From NCBI GenBank assembly GCA_937625935.1, contig OW569363.1, positions 434,001 to 498,000 on the forward strand: a stretch of 64,000 bases of DNA, in the 5' to 3' direction. Source of the DNA: Tetramitus jugosus (lineage: Eukaryota > Heterolobosea > Eutetramitea > Acrasida > Vahlkampfiidae). Of this stretch, positions 12,062 through 22,951 are shown piece after piece (the stretch's first letter is position 1; the number at the start of each line of letters is the position of its first letter). The translations under genes and the position numbers were made by a program. The notes below the pieces were generated by a model, which was given only the letters and a program-made list of their open reading frames with translations, did not search any database and was not told where the DNA came from.

Positions 12062-14220
12062 TTATGGATTTGCAAATTGTCGCTCCTCACAAAAGATGAG
12101 TTGATGGATCAGTGGTACGAATGCTAGTTTTTCTTCCGAACCGAGTATTTGGATAATTTGTTGTTGTAGGATATTGTCGTCATCATTTTGCTGTTGACTG
12201 TCAATGAGCTGATATACCATCAAAAATTGCTGCGCTCCTAACTTTTGCTCCATGAAGTCACGCAATGCCTCAATCCGATAGTACAAACTATCCTTCTCTG
12301 AAACATTCTTTAGTCTCAAGGTTCTGCCATTGAGTTTGAATTGTCCTCCAAGCACACCTTGCCTCATGGGTGTCGCCTGATCCGCTTCCGAAGTGAATAT
12401 ATCATCTGCGTCTTCTATCTGATCTTTCTGTTCATTTAATTTACCAATCATGTTAATGACCATGTCCTTATACTCTTGGGCGCTTACTTCAGACTTCTTC
12501 CATACTTTTCTCTTACCAGGATCTTGGAGTAAATCACGACTTGCTTCTTCACTTGGTTTTCTTTCGCTTGGATTCTCATATTCTAAACCAGATGGAGATG
12601 AAGGAGCGGATGAATCGATGCTCGGTTCATCGCCATGGAGCTGCTCCTCGGCTCTGGCTCTATTCCGTTCGCGGGCTTGTCTCATCTCCCAATATTGTTG
12701 TCGTCGATATTCTGCGAGAGGATCTTCCACTTTGTCTGCTGCCTGGTTCTGTGGAATTCTCGCAATGTGCGGTTTCCGTTCCGCTATCCGGTTTATTGGC
12801 TCATATCTATCTTTTCGCTCATGTTGCCTCTCCTCCTCCTGTTGAGCTCTCAACTTGTTTCGATAAGCTTGCAACTTTGCTTCCTCGAAAGCCTTCTTAC
12901 GTTCTGCTTCATCTCGCTGTCTTCGTCTGGCTGCTTCCTCAATTGCCTTCTTCCGTAGAGCAGCTTCTTCTTGTGCCTTCCTTCTCAATGCATCCTCTCG
13001 TATTTTCATTCGTAGAGCATGTTCTTCTTCTTGTTTTCGTTTGAAGGCTTCCTCCTTCTTCCGTCGCTGTTGGTCCTCTATTCGTCTCCCTTCCTCTATT
13101 CGCTTCTTCTTTTCTTCGATACGCTTCCTCTCCGCTAAGATCGCTTTTTGTTTCTCCTCGAGTTTAAATCGGTCGATATCTATTTGCTTATTTTCTTCTC
13201 GTTTCTTTAGAAGTAATAAAGGGGTTTCTCTGTTGTCGTTATTGACTCCCGCGTTCATGGGAAATTCCTCAGCGGCTGACTGAACATCACCCAACATTAA
13301 TTGTTTCAAACCTGCTTTAGTATCCACCAATGGATCTCCGATCCAACTATCCATCCGCTTTCGGATGTACGGATTATTTAGTACAGTGTTGATCGAGGGC
13401 CGATTCTTAGGATCTTTTTGAAGCATCCTATCGATGATGTCTCGTAATTCTTTTGAATATCGAGAGCTTACTGGTGGATAAATGCCCCGCAAAATCTTAC
13501 CTACCAAAGCTTTCATATCGTGGCCTTCAAATGCATGTTTCAATGTTACCAACTCATATAGTACACATCCCAACGCCCATACATCCGACTTGTTGTTGTA
13601 TGGTCTCTCCTGACACAACTCTGGACTCAAGTAATAAGGTGTACCAACCATTGTCCTTGCTTGTTCCATTGTATTTCTCAGCACTCGAGCTATCCCAAAA
13701 TCTCCTAGTTTAACTGTATTCTTCTTCGTCAAGAAAATATTCTGTGTTTTCAAATCTCGATGCAAAATCCTCTTGTCATGACAATACTTGACAGCCAAGC
13801 ATATTTGGATGAACCAATCTAAAATTTGCTTTAGATAGAAAGCAGAATAGAGTTAGTTTGAAATTGAAAAAGAAGTGTTTCATTTTGATAGCTATCACAT
13901 ACCTCTTCTTTAAGCAACACATTTCTCTGTGTTTGGATCTTATTGTACAAGTCCCCTCCTTCAGCATACTCCATTATAATACACAGCTTGTTTGCTTCTT
14001 GAAATGAAGTGACATAGTGAACAATGTTAGGATGCTTCAAACTACCTAGGACACGAACTTCGTTCAATGCTTCTTCCTTCTCTTTTACATTCATTGAAGA
14101 TATCACAATTTGCTTCATAATGTACTGTTGTCCATCTGTTTTCGATTGGACGAGAATGGCCTGTCCAAAGGAACCCTTCCCTACGACCTTTATTTTCGAG
14201 TAGTTGTCCAATCGATCCAT
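12062..14220 (-). CDS. NEK (NIMA-related) serine/threonine protein kinase
   Basis: Exons are 13903-14220 and 12062-13828, split by a 74-nt phase-0 intron. The product is 694 residues. The kinase domain occupies about residues 1-265. It has a glycine loop (GKGSFGQA), the lysine in YIMKQI, the catalytic [14 protein letters not shown] in [11 protein letters not shown], and [13 protein letters not shown]. The sequence across the splice site ([18 protein letters not shown]) is a classic NEK alphaD-alphaE region, which confirms the junction. A long Glu/Lys/Arg-rich coiled coil follows (about 320-450), then a C-terminal folded region with DFMEQKLG and [18 protein letters not shown], also seen in NEK1-like protist kinases. 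NEKs act in mitosis and in basal bodies or flagella, relevant for an amoeboflagellate. It converges with the JAMP gene, 93 bp apart. Confidence 0.93.
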
Positions 14221-14427
14221 ATGGTCTCTCTACCTAGCTCTATCTCCCTCTTGTTCACTCAAGAAGTGGCAACTCCATCGAATTTTTTTGGCGATTCTCT
14301 GTAGGCTCGTTCAAACTCCGATGATAGCTCCTGACTTCAAACTCTGCTGTTGATACAGGTTGATGGCTTGAGCAAATAATAGACACAATGTTGAGTGAGA
14401 GGTTGGTCATGTAGTAATCATATAACT

Positions 14428-14925
14428 TTACTTTTCATCTTGTTCCTTTTCAATACCTGCGAGCTTATCGACACGAGTCGCATGTTGTGCACCAGCGAAC
14501 GGAGTAGTCAAGAATGTGTCGACCAGTTGCTTTGCAATCTCATCGCCAGTGGTTCTACCGCCAAAAGACAAGACATTGGCATCATTGTGCATGCGAGTCA
14601 TTCTCGCAGTGTACTCATCATGCACCAAACCAGCTCTAATCCCATTAAATTTATTGGCAGCAATGCTGATACCAATACCGGTACCGCACAACAAGATGCC
14701 ACCATCATATTCTTTATTTTGGATTTTCTTGCAAACATGGGAGGCAACATCAGGATAATCAACACGATCCAACGAGTACACTCCTGCATCGTAAATCTCC
14801 GCCAAGGAATTCTTGTAAGTTTCATTGAGGTATTTGACAACCTTGTCCTTGAGCTCTAATGCGGCATGGTCACAACCGATAATAATCTTGTTGAAGACAA
14901 GGGATTTGGCAGAGCTTGCTGACAT
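14428..14925 (-). CDS. rpiB: Ribose-5-phosphate isomerase B
   Basis: The 165-residue protein interconverts ribose-5-phosphate and ribulose-5-phosphate in the pentose phosphate pathway. It is of the RpiB/LacAB type, common in bacteria and found in some protists such as trypanosomatids; animals and plants use RpiA. Visible motifs are GCDHAALELK near the N-terminus, DYPDVASHVCKKI, the active-site loop LLCGTGIGISIAANK with its catalytic Cys, and the phosphate-binding HDEYTARMTRMHNDANVL. Length matches the family (about 145-160). A charged C-terminal tail (EKEQDEK) is extra. The start is ATG at 14925. There is no intron and no targeting signal, so it is likely cytosolic. Confidence 0.95.
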   Translation of the reverse strand: MSASSAKSLVFNKIIIGCDHAALELKDKVVKYLNETYKNSLAEIYDAGVYSLDRVDYPDVASHVCKKIQNKEYDGGILLCGTGIGISIAANKFNGIRAGLVHDEYTARMTRMHNDANVLSFGGRTTGDEIAKQLVDTFLTTPFAGAQHATRVDKLAGIEKEQDEK

Positions 14926-15076
14926 CTTTACTACTCTCTATGATGATACACGAAATGTGGATTTGTTGTTTTTGGTTTTTTTGGTGGTGCTTTTTGATCT
15001 TGTTTTCTTGAGCTTTTCGATAGGTATTTTTAGGAACGGTTCCTGAGCAGCATTGGGCCAAGGTGGTGGAGAACAA

Positions 15077-18049
15077 TCACAAGGCTGCCTTCTTCTTCAA
15101 GTTCTCAATAATCTTAATGTTTTGAGCTATTGTGGATCGAGATGTTGGGGTTAGAATTTCACGCGAGAGATATAGTCAAAGATTTGTGTTACTTACCATT
15201 CTTGGCCAGTGTTTGAATTGTGAATGCTGCAACCTTCCGAAGTGCATCCGACTTGCTGTTGTTTATGATTCTGAGCAAGTGTTCAACTCCCTTGTTCTTT
15301 CCTATTATGACACTATTATCGTCGTTCATTGCTAAATTTTTAATGCAGAGAGCAGCTTCTCGAACGATATTCTCATTCTGATTCGAGAGTAACTGTATCA
15401 GAGTGGGAATTACTTTCAGTTCTGATCCCAGTATTACAACATTCTTATCATTTGCTGCACAATTCTTCAAAGCACTGACTGCATTCTCCAGTACAAACTC
15501 ATTCCGCGAGTCCAATAGCTGTGACAAACACACTAACCCTTTGTCCTCCCGTATTTTTACTCTATTTTCTGCATCCAAGGTTAATGTTAGCAATGCTCCA
15601 GCTGCATTCTCTTGGACGCTATCTGATTTATCTGACAGCAACATAACCAGAGCTCTCAGCCCATTGGCTTCCCTAATAGCCACCTTGTTTTCGTCATTCC
15701 TGGCCAAGTTCCACAGAGTGGCAGCAGCGTACTCTCTGATTGATGATGAATAGTTACTCGACAACAAATTTATCAATTCTGATATTCCCCCACAATTTCG
15801 AATCTCAATCTTGTTCTCGGGTATCGTTGAACAATTCCTCAGCGTTCCCAAAGATTTCTCAACTACAGACGCAGATGGGTGCGACAGAAGATGTATTAAC
15901 TGAGGGAAAGCTCCATACTCTTTGATAACACTCTTGTTCTCCTGATCAATACTACATATCCAAAGAGTGCTTGCTACCTTTTCTAGTACTGACAGTCGCT
16001 TAGCTTTTCCAAGGAGATCGACCAACACTTGTATTCTAAACAACAGGGTGTGAGATGGATCCCCCTTTAACATATGAACAAAATGTAACTTACCCATCTA
16101 ACTCCTTCAAAGCCTTCTTATTTTGATCGTTAATGGCACAATTTCTGATAGCACCAGCAGCGTTTTCTTGAATATTTTCATTGGAAGAGTAAAGTAAATC
16201 TAGTAATGGTTTTAGACCGTGAATCCTTCGTAGAATAACTTTGATATCACCAATAGAAGCACAATTCCAAAGAGTTCCTGATGCATTCTCCACTACTGCT
16301 TCATTGCTCGATGATAATAACCGAACTAACTTTGGAACACCTTCGTTATTGAGGATGTCCTTCTTATTTTCATTCTCCACCGCACAATTCCATAACGCAC
16401 CAGTTACATTCTCTAGAACATTCTCACTTGAAGAATCAAGGAGGGTTACTAACTCCTTTATTCCTCCTAACTCTCTGATCGCCGTCTTATTCTCATTGTT
16501 GGATGCACAATTCCAAATAGCCCCTGCGGCCTTGCTCTGAATTGTATCCTTCGGATGGCTCAATACTTCAACTAGTAGTTTCAGTCCATTCACTTCTCTT
16601 ATTTTAATTTTGTTCTCGTCATTTCTTGTCAAATATCCCAGAGCAGTAGTTGCACTCTCTAGTATCGATTCGTTGGGGCTCTTTAGTAGAGCACATACTG
16701 CTTCAATCCCACCACTTTCTCTGATCAAACTCTTGTTGTTATCGTCAACTGCAACTTGCCATATTGCTATAACCGCTCTCTCTAACGACGAATCGCTCTG
16801 TGATCTCCACACAAGCTCTACCAAATGAGATATCGCTCCCATCTCACCTAAAGTCGACCTAACATCCTCATAATTGCAAAATAATGAAATACAAGAGCAA
16901 GCTTCTCCATTAAGCTCGTCATTTATCGACTTAACGAGCGCAATTATCGTTTGGAAACCTCCCTCCCTCTCTACAATCTGAATATTAGTGTCTCTTCTAC
17001 AAATCTCCTGCAATATCCGAAGAATTAGAACTTGATGATCCGGTCGTGCTTTCTTCAATAATTTGATTAAATTTGAAATTATTTTTTCCCAATACTCCTC
17101 ACAATAATACAATTGCTCTTCGATATTAGCGCAGTAGTTGTAAAATTCATTTAGAGCATCTTTTCGGCTTTGATCCGTTGCGATGTGTTGATTCTCGAGA
17201 AACCACATAAACGACTCCATTTTCTTATCAAATGATGACTCTTCAGTTTGTAGTTTGTTGAGTTGTTGGTCCGCAAGTTGATCAGATAGATATGTCAGTG
17301 CCGACTTGACACATTTCAAAGAAATGGTTGTACTTCGTTTCTGTTGTCAAAAATAATGTTAGTTAACTCCTTTCCAAAAGAAAGAAAGGTAGAATTCTCA
17401 CATTACCTTTTGTTGAAGCGATTCTATAGATTGATCAATCTTTTCTAATTCTCTTGCTAAAGTTTTCCTCGCATGTTCCTGTACCTCAACTACATTTATC
17501 ATGAATGTGAGTTGATCATCGCATTCAACAATTACCAAATTTAATAAATACTTACTTGTTTCCAACAATTCTTTTTCTTCTTGTTTCAAATCGTCTAACT
17601 TCGTTGATAGGATATCCTTTAGCTCCACACCGTCAGAACGTTGAGCATACTCTTGGTTGATTAGGTTAAATGTTCTGAATGATATACACAAAAAAGTGAG
17701 TAAAGGATTCGGTTGCTCCACAAAAACAAGTGATGATAACATACTCTGATGCAGGTATGACAATATCATCCACTCCCGATAGCACATTCAGCACATTAAA
17801 GAAAGAAAACACTATAGCCAAAGAGGTTTTATGCGTTACAACTTGAGGGTACTCTCAAAAGGAAAATTGAATTGGAGTATGAACTTACGTGTCATGTGTG
17901 GATCATCAATCTGGACATTCGTCGTTTGACTCTTGTTCTCTGATTTCCCTGACTCAAAGGTTGGCTCCTCTTCTCTATTACCACAAGATTGAGTGAGTCC
18001 ATTCCGTACGTTGAATCATTGATGTTCTATTTACTTACATTCCGTTCAT
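15077..18049 (-). CDS. Armadillo-repeat protein
   Basis: Eight exons encode 833 residues: 18039-18049, 17889-17974, 17745-17811, 17556-17674, 17407-17489, 16094-17340, 15197-16035 and 15077-15126. Introns are 58-77 nt with GTAAGT, GTATGT or GTAATG donors and AG acceptors. The 11-nt first exon begins with an ATG that follows an in-frame TGA. The N-terminal 200 residues are acidic and then coiled-coil. The rest is a run of about a dozen ARM repeats with the recurring unit ENAAGAIRNCA.NDENK.AIRELGGI..LV.LL. ARM solenoids are protein-binding scaffolds. Vac8-like and ciliary ARMC proteins look similar, and I cannot assign a subfamily. The intron inside exons 4-5 is a multiple of three, so its retention would add 22 residues. 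Confidence 0.85.
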
Positions 18050-18317
18050 TCACAAACCAGATCAATTATTATCCTCCTTGAACTGCAAAATTTCACTAAT
18101 TTTCTGTAAATTCACATGATCAAACAGAATCTCCCTCCATTCTATCGGACTTTCCAAAACTACGAGCGAGTTGAATCGATACTGTAAATATACTATGGGA
18201 GCGGAGACTCTTGCGAATAACGGATTTTCTCTTCACGAGAACAATTGATAACTTAAGAGATTTCTATATTGACATTGTGTGATCAGGTTGCAAAAAATTT
18301 ACACTCTTTAAAGAAAC

Positions 18318-19855
18318 ATGGAACCAAGATATCCTTTTAGCTCTAGACATGATCCGTTGCAAATGATGTATGTAACTTGATGTTGAACATGGTGTTGTTG
18401 ATTCAAGAATAGAACTCAGACTACCTTCAATTATAGTCAACAGATGGCGAAAACAGAATCCATGAGAAGAATATCTGCATTGGTATGTTTCTATTGTGAT
18501 TTCATGTTTTTAGTTAGTCTCTGTTTTCACTCATGAACCTCACTCCGTTTAATGTTCTTTGCATTCATCTGAGTAGACCCTCTCTAGGTCAATGGAATCC
18601 TCTCCAACCAACCGGGGTCGAGCTACTCCTGATTTCATCAACTCTCCTGTCTCTAGAATCTCTCCTTCGAAGTTCAGAAGACCAGAAAACGAAACAGAAC
18701 GTAAGTTGTGATGATCCTTTTGTTTCATGTTTTTCCAAGACAATCTTACACCCTTTTTCTTCGACAGTGCATATGGCTCCAGCTGTTGAACAACTAACCG
18801 AATGGAAGAACCAATTTAGTGATCGATTGTTTCAAGTACAAGAAGAGATGTTGACCTTCTTGTTACAAAAAGATTTCTCTGCAGAGGAGCTGGGTATTAT
18901 GATTCGAAGCACTTTTTCAGACTTCAAGTTGAGCATCTCTGAACTATTGACGACAATGTCATTGCTCATTAAACAATTTATAAAGCGATCCAAGAAAATG
19001 TTGGAGAACTCTGACTTGTATTGGCAGACGATTGTAACTGATTTGAGCAGCCAATTGGAGCATATGACGAGAGCGAAGGCAGTGGAAGATGAGAAAAGAA
19101 AAGAATTGGAGAAGGAAGTGAAAAAGTTGAAACTGCAAATTAAGTCAATGAAGTCTCAGTACACTACTACTAAAATGAGTCCAGAGTATGCCGAACTAGC
19201 GAAACAAGCAACTGCTTCACCTAAACAAGCTCCTCATACCTCGACTCCCACTAAGAGAGGACCATCACAAGGCAAGAGCACTCCCTCTCCTAGACCAAAA
19301 TCTGGAGCCAAAGTCACTCCAAACAAGAAGGAAACTCCCAAGATAAAGACTATCAATGGACAAAACAATAAAGAACAAGAAGAGAAGAAGAAGGAAGAAG
19401 AAGCAAAAAAGAGAGCAGAAGAAGAAGAAGAGAAAAGACGACAACATGAGGAAGAAGAGGAAAGACTGAGAATCGAAGAGGAGAGAAAGAAGCAAGAAGA
19501 GATTGCAGAAGAAGAAAAAAGAAAGAAAGAAGAAGCTGAAGAAGAGAAAGAATCAACGACAGAAGCAGGGCAAGCTTCCGGTGGAACCAAACTGAGTGCT
19601 CGCGAGAGATTAGCTGCCAGAAGAGCTGGAAAATCAATTGATGGTCTGTCTTCGATTACACCTGATTCAACAACCAACTCTGGCGGTGATGAAGATTCTC
19701 CAAGTGATGCACGCAGCAGGTTTAGAGATCGCTTGAGAAGCAAGAGAACAGAATCAATGGATGTTGACTCTGATTCTTCTCAACCAGGAACACCCACAGG
19801 AAGTGAGGGATCTGCTCGCGACCGAATCAGGGAAAGACTGCGCAACAGAAAATAA
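18318..19855 (+). CDS. Coiled-coil, charge-rich protein of unknown function
   Basis: Exons are 18318-18367, 18437-18482, 18577-18700 and 18768-19855; introns are 69, 94 and 67 nt. The product is 435 residues. The N-terminal 75 residues are Ser/Pro/Arg-rich (SPVSRISPSKFRRP) and look like phosphorylation-prone disorder. Residues about 78-215 form an alpha-helical, coiled-coil region. A basic Ser/Pro/Lys linker follows, then about 80 residues of almost pure Glu/Lys/Arg helix, then repeated basic patches (LSARERLAARRAGK, RSRFRDRLRSKR, RDRIRERLRNRK). The composition recalls cytoskeleton-binding proteins, but I do not recognise a family. A frame reading upstream into intron 2 exists but uses intron sequence. 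It is divergent from the armadillo gene, with 268 bp between starts. Confidence 0.75.
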
Positions 19856-19957
19856 ACGCTTCACTGTACACTAATGTGCCTGCCTGCTGTCTCGTTCACA
19901 GAACAATTCAAAAAAATTTCACACACCCAGTAAGAATAAAAATCATAGACGATTTAT

Positions 19958-20421
19958 TTAGTTTGCCTTTGGCTTCTTCATCTTCAAGACTCTCTTAACA
20001 ATCTTTTGTTCTTCAATCAAGAAAGCACGAACAATCTTTTCTCTGACAATATCGTGAGACAAAACACCACCGTATGGTCTGGTGACGGACTTTGCAGTAC
20101 CGACAGCTCTGTGTCTTTGAGCACCGGAAAGTCTCTTAACACCTCTCAAAGCCTTACCGCCCAAGTACTTTGGGTTGGTTGCAGCCTTTGGGCTCTTGCC
20201 AGTGTATTGAACGGTCAATCTACCACCAGGGGTCTTGACACTAAAAGCAAAATCAGGAGTAAGTATCATGGTTCGACATTTGTGAATATGCATGTGACAG
20301 TAGAGGCATAGATGACACTGAAAAATAATTTTGATATTTACACTTTGACGTGGTTTGATCTAGTTCTGTAGGTCTTTCTTCTTCTGTAGTGAACGCGCTT
20401 GTCTAATCCTTGGCTAGCCAT
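19958..20421 (-). CDS. RPL34: 60S ribosomal protein eL34
   Basis: Exons are 20342-20421 and 19958-20240 with a 101-nt intron (GTAAAT...TTTTAG). The product is 120 residues, the usual eL34 length. The junction reads SNHVKVVKTPGG, the same arrangement as yeast RPL34 (SNKIKVVKTPGG), which fixes the splice sites over an alternative GTGTAA donor. The N-terminus (VHYRRRKTYRTRSN) and the C-terminal block SRAYGG-like (TRPYGG), REKIVRAFLIEEQKIVKRVLK are diagnostic. The protein is a structural component of the large ribosomal subunit. The four cysteines that bind zinc in many eL34 proteins are absent here. Confidence 0.97.
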
Positions 20422-21104
20422 TGTGAAGTATATGAAATGTAGTTGTTTTTGTTATGACGACGTTTGTTGTTTTTTTCGAATTTTGTTAGTTGACCATTTT
20501 TTCGTTCGGCTTCAACCAGGAACGTTCAATGATTTCATGAAATCGGAATTTCGGTGAATTTCGCTCTTGGACTTTGATTGCTGAACATGCGAGAGAACGA
20601 ATAAGACAAGAATGAAGAGCCAGAATAGGTGATGTATCCAGGATACATTTGAAAGATATGAGACAGTGATAGCTCACATCTGAATCGTACACTGATGACC
20701 ACCAACTGAGAATGAAACATCAGCTACAGTAGCTATCAATGCGGATTGTAAGATGTGTTGAACAGACAAAGTAATTGGAATCAGACTTCTCACCAATTCT
20801 ATGTTGGAAACCAGGTTGATATTTTCATTCTTGTTGGTGGAATTTGCCAAGAAGCGGAAAAATAGAAGCACAAACCACGAGTTTTACAGAGCCCAAATGA
20901 CAAGAAACAAGATTCATTGAGGGAAAGAGAGCATCAAATGAACGGTGATATCAGAAAGAAGTACACTTCCAAAATTATTATCTCCAAGAGAAGCGATCGA
21001 AATTTTTCATTTTGCGCCAGTAAAATCTGCTTGAAACTTCAACCTAATCCGACGTTTGACATGAGTGCCAGAGAAAACAAAAATCAAAGAACAAAACAAA
21101 ACAA
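20422..21104. promoter_or_regulatory. Divergent intergenic region between eL34 and SH2 gene, with inverted repeats
   Basis: This 683-bp stretch has no convincing ORF. It holds an 8-bp palindrome with a 1-nt centre at 20632-20648. It also holds a nested pair of inverted repeats: TGATAGCT 20667-20674 with AGCTATCA 20731-20738, and CTGATG 20692-20697 with CATCAG 20718-20723. These could be protein-binding sites or a folded RNA. I found no match to a known RNA class. Confidence 0.35.
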
Positions 21105-22898
21105 ATGGGGAATCAAGCAAGTGTCACAAACACTGGAATTACACAATCGACAGACAGTGGATTCGACTCACTCTCCCTCAGTGTCCATCCAAATATCCCA
21201 AAAGAAGAGATTACAAAATGTGAAGCGGCTGCCGCTCAATTTTATTCGTTAATTTTGGGAGAGCGCGAAGAAATTCACCCCGTCTACGAAGATGTTCGCG
21301 AAAAAGTGAAGCGCATCAAAAGTCTCATCAACGATATTTGCCGCCTACCGGAGTATCGTTCTCATTTTACAGTTCGCGACAAGAAGGACTCGCACGATGT
21401 GCCAGGGGAGCTCAAGAAAATTGTCATTGGTTTCACCAATGTGTTGGAAGATGTGTTTGACTTGGCAAACAGTCACATGTCTCTGTTTGGTTTCGGTGTA
21501 GGAGAGGACAATATCCCTCTCACGATCAAAGCAGACGATTCGATGAAAGCTCTCGTCACTGTGCTTGATCCCACCAATTCCAAAGGCCTCTACTCACCTC
21601 GTTACTACCTCATTAGAGATGAGTGCTCTGTGCTGTTGACTCACGTGTATGAACAGTTTTTGCTGTTTCGTAAGTTTATGAACAGCATCAAGACTCACGA
21701 AGACAAGATTAATGAGCAAATTAACAAGACAACGGATGCGAATGAAGCACTAAAGCTCATGAGCAAGAAGTTGTTCAATGTTTCTTCGTATTTCCTCAAT
21801 GACAGTGTCGCTCAAATCTTTTGGACGCGATACTTTGGTGAGAGGAGCTTCTCTGTGGAGAAAAAGCTGTTTCTGGAAAAGTTTAAAAGTCATCTCAAGG
21901 AGCTTCACGATCGGAATTCCAAGAAAAAGCTGAGCTTCAAGAAGGAAGAAGATGCGGAATCGGCTTCTCCAATACCTTCACCCAGAGACATTGTGTGGTG
22001 TGATGAGTTTGAGTTGTTGGTTGATCCGACGTGTGATGGCTATGTCTCTGTGAATGATTTCAAGAGCTTTCTAGGTTGGTTCGGCCCAATGGACAAGTGC
22101 TGTGTCAATGCTGAAAGTCTCATCAATGCTCCATGGTTCTATGGTAGCATGACGAGCTTTGATGCACAAGTACTGTTGGATCAACAAGAATTGGGAACCT
22201 ATGTCGTGCGGTTCAATGAAAACAAGCCTGGCTCCTTTTACATTTCGTGCACAGAGGAGAAGCTTGATGAGAATGGTGCCAACACACTGAATCAACAAAA
22301 TACGCTCCAGACTGTGAGATACACTGTGAACAAGACGGATAAACATGCATTTTACTTGTATGTGAGAGAGGAGATGGACACGATTGAGGCGTTATTGCAA
22401 CAGTATGATTTAACGTTTTCACAGGGATACGTCGACCAAGATATCAAATACAAGTCCATTATGGAGAATCGTATTCCAGGTGAGGAAAAGGACTCACAAT
22501 TATTTGAGTTTTTGCGTCAACCAACGTTCACTGGTTTGAACAGAGAACTCAGACTCTCCGATTTGAATTTTGCAACATTTAGAGGTAGAGTACCAGACAT
22601 GCCTCACATGAAAAAATCTAAACAATCCAATCTATCAAAGGCAAGGTCCAATTCCGAGAGGAAGAAGCTTTCAGCGAGAAAATCGGGTGTACCAGCCGAA
22701 ATGAGCGAACAAATTTCACTTGTTGACAAGCTGAAGAGCTCTGCTACAGAAATGATTGAAATGGTTGAGATGCAAACACCCAGAAACACAATACAGCAGC
22801 CCGCGGTCTCCACTCCTACGAGTGATACGTCTAACCAAGTGACGTCACCATCCGAAGAATCAACCTCTGTTCATGTACCATTACTCGAAGACAAGTAG
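21105..22898 (+). CDS. SH2-domain protein with Cbl-like helical/EF-hand/SH2 layout and N-myristoylation motif
   Basis: The protein is 597 residues with no intron. It starts MGNQAS, a standard N-myristoylation context, so it is probably membrane-anchored. Residues about 35-240 are helical. A non-canonical EF-hand-like segment follows near 240-260 (RYFGERSFSVEKKLFLEKF), then a second EF-type loop at 307-318 (DPTCDGYVSVND). An SH2 domain starts at residue 344 (WFYGSMTS). Its phosphotyrosine-binding arginine is Arg369 in TYVVRFN, followed by GSFYISC and a YTVNK strand. The helical bundle/EF-hand/SH2 order resembles the tyrosine-kinase-binding region of Cbl, but no RING finger follows. The tail is basic, then Ser/Thr/Pro-rich. 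It is probably an adaptor in phosphotyrosine signalling; the Cbl comparison is an inference. Confidence 0.8.
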   Translation: MGNQASVTNTGITQSTDSGFDSLSLSVHPNIPKEEITKCEAAAAQFYSLILGEREEIHPVYEDVREKVKRIKSLINDICRLPEYRSHFTVRDKKDSHDVPGELKKIVIGFTNVLEDVFDLANSHMSLFGFGVGEDNIPLTIKADDSMKALVTVLDPTNSKGLYSPRYYLIRDECSVLLTHVYEQFLLFRKFMNSIKTHEDKINEQINKTTDANEALKLMSKKLFNVSSYFLNDSVAQIFWTRYFGERSFSVEKKLFLEKFKSHLKELHDRNSKKKLSFKKEEDAESASPIPSPRDIVWCDEFELLVDPTCDGYVSVNDFKSFLGWFGPMDKCCVNAESLINAPWFYGSMTSFDAQVLLDQQELGTYVVRFNENKPGSFYISCTEEKLDENGANTLNQQNTLQTVRYTVNKTDKHAFYLYVREEMDTIEALLQQYDLTFSQGYVDQDIKYKSIMENRIPGEEKDSQLFEFLRQPTFTGLNRELRLSDLNFATFRGRVPDMPHMKKSKQSNLSKARSNSERKKLSARKSGVPAEMSEQISLVDKLKSSATEMIEMVEMQTPRNTIQQPAVSTPTSDTSNQVTSPSEESTSVHVPLLEDK

Positions 22899-22951
22899 TT
22901 GTATTTTAGTTTTCTCTAATTACTTCTATTACAAACCTTGTTACCCTTTCT

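Noticed and set aside
19234-19743. Long minus-strand frames opposite the coiled-coil gene
   Set aside because: They are mirror frames of a Glu/Lys-rich coding sequence and consist of Ser/Phe/Leu runs.
20241-20345. Alternative eL34 splice with a GTGTAA donor and CAAG acceptor
   Set aside because: It also keeps frame, but drops VV from the conserved KVVKTPGG and uses poorer splice sites than GTAAAT/TTTTAG.
20692-20711. C/D-box snoRNA (TGATGA and CTGA seen)
   Set aside because: The boxes are only about 10 nt apart and not placed next to a terminal stem, so the match is weak.
20486-20871. Minus-strand short frames upstream of eL34
   Set aside because: They have no conserved motif or good start context; the region looks like non-coding DNA with inverted repeats.
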